The notes beneath the pieces are model-generated. The model was not told the DNA's origin. It saw only the letters and a list, made by a program, of their open reading frames with translations, and did not search any database. Both the position numbers and the translations under genes were made by a program. Of a DNA stretch of 7,594 bases, positions 5,279-7,594 are shown piece after piece (position 1 is the first letter of the stretch; every line of letters begins with the position of its first letter). Source of the DNA: Acidobacteriota bacterium (GTDB lineage: Bacteria; Acidobacteriota; Vicinamibacteria; Marinacidobacterales; SMYC01); NCBI GenBank assembly GCA_029263435.1, contig JAJCXL010000004.1, positions 1-7,594 of the forward strand, written 5' to 3'.

Positions 5279-5928
5279 GGAGTGAGGGTAGCCAAAAACT
5301 CGAGCAGCGCGGCGTGAAAAACCTCGGGGCGATCCAAGTAGCACGCATGGCCCGCGTCTTCGATCACGAGACGACGCGAATCCGCGATGGCGGAAGCCAA
5401 GGCCACCGATTGATCCAAGGGCACGATGGTGTCGTCGTCGCCCCAAACGATCAGGCTCGGCACTTTGACTTTCCGGAGCGCTCGAAGATGTCGCTCGATC
5501 GCCGCCGGCGCGATCGGCACGAAGCCGGAGACACGCTCCGACGCTCTCGTGACGAGAGGAAGGCTGAACTGCCCGCTCATCGACGGAGAGACGACCGCAA
5601 CCCGTTCGATCTCCAGAGCGTCCAAAATGTCGACCAACAGCTCGTCTCGACTGACGTCCAAGCTTTGAGAACGGCCGTAGCCCGGAAGATCGAGCGCGAC
5701 GACGAAGTACCCGTTCTCCGCGAGTAAATCCACGGTACCGAGCGTCGACCACGTCTCGGAGCTATAGCGCGCACCATGAAGGAGCAAGACGACGATGCCG
5801 TCGGGATCCCCCGCTTGAAGGTAATGCAAGTTACGGCCTTCGATCTCGAGGCTGTGCTCGGTAGGTTCCGCGAAAGCGCCGGACGAAATCACGAGCGCAA
5901 ACAGTACCAGCCAGCGGTACGGCTTCAT
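5275..5928 (-). CDS. Exported ABHD14-like alpha/beta hydrolase
   Basis: A 217-residue protein with a classic signal peptide (MKPYRW, hydrophobic core, cleavage after AFA at residue 20). The mature part matches the layout of animal ABHD14A/B as I remember it: LLLHGARYSSETW (48-60, oxyanion HG), ALDLPGYGRS (78-87), nucleophile elbow SPSMSG (114-119, Ser116), GFVPIAP (135-141), IVWGDDD (160-166, Asp166) and DAGHACYLDRPE (191-202, His194). Using SxSxG instead of GxSxG is characteristic of ABHD14. Human ABHD14B is reported as a lysine deacetylase using CoA, but CoA is not expected outside the cytoplasm, so another ester or amide substrate is likelier here. An in-frame TAA 12 nt upstream fixes the start, beside a TAAAGT box. 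The PilZ gene overlaps its end by 4 nt. Confidence 0.85.
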   Translation of the reverse strand: MKPYRWLVLFALVISSGAFAEPTEHSLEIEGRNLHYLQAGDPDGIVVLLLHGARYSSETWSTLGTVDLLAENGYFVVALDLPGYGRSQSLDVSRDELLVDILDALEIERVAVVSPSMSGQFSLPLVTRASERVSGFVPIAPAAIERHLRALRKVKVPSLIVWGDDDTIVPLDQSVALASAIADSRRLVIEDAGHACYLDRPEVFHAALLEFLATLTP

Positions 5929-5934
5929 CGAGCA

Positions 5935-5940
5935 ACTTTA
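5935..5940 (-). promoter_or_regulatory. -10 box TAAAGT at the ABHD14-like start
   Basis: On the minus strand TAAAGT ends 6 nt before the ATG at 5928, with no Shine-Dalgarno in between. It predicts a leaderless ABHD14-PilZ transcript. Its -35 region would fall over the start of the divergent peptidase gene. Confidence 0.4.
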
Positions 5941-5946
5941 GCACAG

Positions 5947-5952
5947 TAGACT
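5947..5952 (+). promoter_or_regulatory. -10 box TAGACT at the peptidase start
   Basis: TAGACT ends 7 nt before the ATG at 5960, with no strong Shine-Dalgarno in the gap (GATCGGG). It lies only 6 bp from the opposing TAAAGT box, so the two promoters must overlap. Confidence 0.4.
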
Positions 5953-5959
5953 GATCGGG

Positions 5960-7459
5960 ATGCTCTCGCTCCATCTCGCGCTTTTCGCCTTTCTGACGAC
6001 GCCGCCGGCGAGCGCAGGGGTGCGGGTCGACAGCCCCCATTTCACCATCGTGGCGGAAACATCGGAGTCAGACGCGCTCTCGCTCGCCTCCGATCTCGAG
6101 ACGATCCGACTCCTATTCGTCGACGCTCTGCCTCGAGCGTTCGGAGGCGGCGACATCGATCCGCCCGAGCCTATCGTCGTCTACGCCGTGGCGGACAGCG
6201 CCGGCATCGCGCGACTGACACCGACCATCCAGGAGGATGACAATCACCGCAGGCCTTACAGCATTTTCCGAAGCGGGACGGCGAAGCATTTTCTCGTCGT
6301 GCAAATGGACGCGTCGCAGCGAGTCCTCGGAAACGCTTTTCACGAGTACTCGCATCTCATGGCGCGGGTGCATTGGGGACGGCTACCGCTATGGCTGGAC
6401 GAAGGGCTCGCGGCGTTTTGGGAAGGCTCAAAGCTCGACGAGGACAGCGTCGATATCGGCGTGGCTCAGCATGCCTACCTGGAAACGCTCGCGCTTCGAC
6501 GCGCGCTGCCATTGCTCGATCTGCTGAGCGTGTCTCGCGACTCACCTCATTACAGGCGCGAAGACGAAGCCGCGCTCTTCTACGCGCAGTCCTGGCTGCT
6601 GGTTCACTACTTGTTGATCGGAGACGAGACCTACCAGAGACGCCGGGAGCTCTTCGACTACATCGCACGACTCTCCACCGGTGAGGATGCCTCTGACGCG
6701 CTCGCCGCGGCGTTCGGCGATCTCAACGCGCTCGCGAGCAACGTCGCTCGCTACGCGACGCAATCCCAGCTCCGGTTCGTGCGGCGGCCGAAGCCTCCTT
6801 CGGTTTCCGCAACCTCGCTGTCGACGCGCGTGCTCAGCGAGGGCGAAATGGAAGCGCACATCGGCGACTTCATCGTTCACGGTGGAGCGCCGGAGAGGGC
6901 CGAAGATTCGCTGGCTCGCGCGCTCGAGCTCGAGCCCAACTTTCCCCTGGTGCACGAAGGGCTGGGGTATCTAGCGTTATCGCGGGAGCGGAGGGCTGAA
7001 GCGTTAGAAGCGTTCTCGCGCGCCGTACAGCTCGGCTCCGAGAATTTTCTCACCCTCTATTACCACGCTCTGAGCCTCGGCGCCGCACGCGCTCCGACGA
7101 GTGCGATCGAGGAGAGCTTGAACCGATCCTTGACCGCGAACCCGAGCTTCCCTGACGCGCACTTCACCTTGGGTCGGCTCCGCTTCATGAGCGGCGACCG
7201 AGGGAGCGCCCGATCATCTTTTCGCCGCGCGCTGTCCCTACCCTTGAACGACGCGAGAATCCCTGCAGAGATTGGACGCATGTGGTCCGAGCAGGCGAGC
7301 CCATCCGAGGCCGTCCACGCCTACGAGCGGGCCGTCGAGGTCGAGCCAGCAAACGGGGAGCTCCACTATCAGCTAGGCAAGGCGCTCGACACGGCAGGAC
7401 GCGCGAAGGAGGCGGCCGAGCATTTCTCCAAAGCTCGAGAGCTCGGATACGTGCCGTGA
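5960..7459 (+). CDS. Exported MA-like (DUF1570-type) zinc metallopeptidase with TPR tail
   Basis: A 499-residue protein. The N-terminal signal (residues 1-19, ending in ASA) is short and lacks a basic residue. A gluzincin catalytic core follows: HEYSH (His128, Glu129, His132) and, 16 residues on, Glu148 in WLDEGLAAFWE as the third zinc ligand. FYAQSWLLVHYL (207-218) is the helix typical of MA-like/DUF1570 peptidases. From about residue 295 to the end come roughly five to six tetratricopeptide repeats, for example AEDSLARALELEPNF, AEALEAFSRAVQLG and AVHAYERAVEVEPANGELHYQLG. They probably bind a protein partner or substrate in the periplasm. An in-frame TAG at 5939-5941 excludes upstream ATG/GTG starts. 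It is divergent from the ABHD14-like gene by 31 bp and overlaps the next gene by 4 nt. Confidence 0.85.
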   Translation: MLSLHLALFAFLTTPPASAGVRVDSPHFTIVAETSESDALSLASDLETIRLLFVDALPRAFGGGDIDPPEPIVVYAVADSAGIARLTPTIQEDDNHRRPYSIFRSGTAKHFLVVQMDASQRVLGNAFHEYSHLMARVHWGRLPLWLDEGLAAFWEGSKLDEDSVDIGVAQHAYLETLALRRALPLLDLLSVSRDSPHYRREDEAALFYAQSWLLVHYLLIGDETYQRRRELFDYIARLSTGEDASDALAAAFGDLNALASNVARYATQSQLRFVRRPKPPSVSATSLSTRVLSEGEMEAHIGDFIVHGGAPERAEDSLARALELEPNFPLVHEGLGYLALSRERRAEALEAFSRAVQLGSENFLTLYYHALSLGAARAPTSAIEESLNRSLTANPSFPDAHFTLGRLRFMSGDRGSARSSFRRALSLPLNDARIPAEIGRMWSEQASPSEAVHAYERAVEVEPANGELHYQLGKALDTAGRAKEAAEHFSKARELGYVP

Positions 7460-7594
7460 GCGAGCGCCCGCCCGCATCCCACCTCCGCATCGGGGTCCGA
7501 GAGCTCGTCTCGCATGCACTTCGCGCCGGCGACCTCAACCTGGAGCGGCTCGGCTCCGCCTTCACGTCGCCGGTCGACGCCATCCGAGCGCATC
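7456..7594 (+). CDS. Start of a gene cut by the window edge; possible DEAD_2 (Rad3/XPD-like) helicase
   Basis: A GTG at 7456-7458 overlaps the peptidase TGA as GTGA and opens a frame with no stop through the window end, giving 46 residues. It reads VSERPPASHLRIGVREL and continues with VSHALRAGDLNL; a short downstream run is VDAIRAH. The pattern xxVRELVxxxLRxGDL...a...RAH resembles, from memory, the N-terminus of bacterial DEAD_2 helicases related to Rad3/XPD and DinG, in which this stretch precedes the helicase motifs. No helicase motif itself is in view, so the name is tentative; the open frame and overlap are directly visible. No clear Shine-Dalgarno precedes the GTG, which suggests translational coupling with the peptidase gene. 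Confidence 0.6.
   Translation, partial: MSERPPASHLRIGVRELVSHALRAGDLNLERLGSAFTSPVDAIRAH

Noticed and set aside
4634..5317. Plus-strand frame of 227 residues across the GNAT and PilZ genes
   Set aside because: It spans two real genes on the other strand and their promoter gap, and its composition is Arg-rich without a domain.
5279..5752. N-terminal extension of the PilZ frame
   Set aside because: It is Arg/Ser-rich shadow translation of the ABHD14-like gene. The PilZ domain begins right after the overlapping GTG at 5278.
1..7594. CRISPR array, tRNA/rRNA genes, IS elements or phage genes
   Set aside because: I looked on both strands and saw no regularly spaced repeats, tRNA-like cloverleaf or transposase/integrase motif. 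The two 13-mer copies near 4150 and 4235 are too few and too short for CRISPR.

Overview
This GC-rich window (about 60% by eye) is densely packed with bacterial genes. It looks chromosomal and comes from a didermal (Gram-negative-type) bacterium. The signs are two lipoprotein precursors, three further signal-peptide proteins, a DUF4136 protein and a PilZ domain. The mix of DUF4136, META, MA-like peptidase with TPRs, and secreted hydrolases fits Acidobacteriota or a deltaproteobacterial/Myxococcota-like lineage, but I cannot fix the phylum. I see no tRNA, rRNA, CRISPR array, insertion sequence or phage gene, and no recognisable defence system.

Left part (1-2323): a membrane PAP2-superfamily enzyme on the minus strand faces away from a META-domain lipoprotein across a 190-bp divergent spacer. 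The META gene converges on a DUF4136 lipoprotein gene. Between those two lie an 18-bp alternating (ACGCGC)3 tract and a near-perfect 28-bp palindrome that looks like a terminator.

Middle (2465-4249): a secreted purple-acid-phosphatase-like metallophosphoesterase with all seven metal ligands is followed by an HD-domain hydrolase, probably in one operon. Downstream is a 128-bp convergent spacer with two copies of a short repeat.

Right part (4250-7594): on the minus strand, an exported ABHD14-like alpha/beta hydrolase overlaps a PilZ (c-di-GMP-binding) gene by 4 nt, and a GNAT acetyltransferase with its own -10 box follows. Divergent from these, only 31 bp away, is an exported MA-like zinc metallopeptidase with a TPR tail. 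Its stop codon overlaps by 4 nt the GTG start of a gene cut by the window edge, whose first 46 residues resemble the N-terminus of a DEAD_2 (Rad3/XPD-like) helicase.

The most coherent unexplained pattern is translational. Four genes (starts at 2465, 4855, 5928 and 5960) have a TAnAnT -10-like hexamer ending 6-8 nt before the ATG and no Shine-Dalgarno, which predicts leaderless mRNAs. Four others have clear Shine-Dalgarno sites, and two are coupled through GTGA overlaps. Other points of note are a PAP2 enzyme whose catalytic-relay Asp is Ala, and a signal-peptide-bearing relative of a family best known from cytosolic animal proteins.
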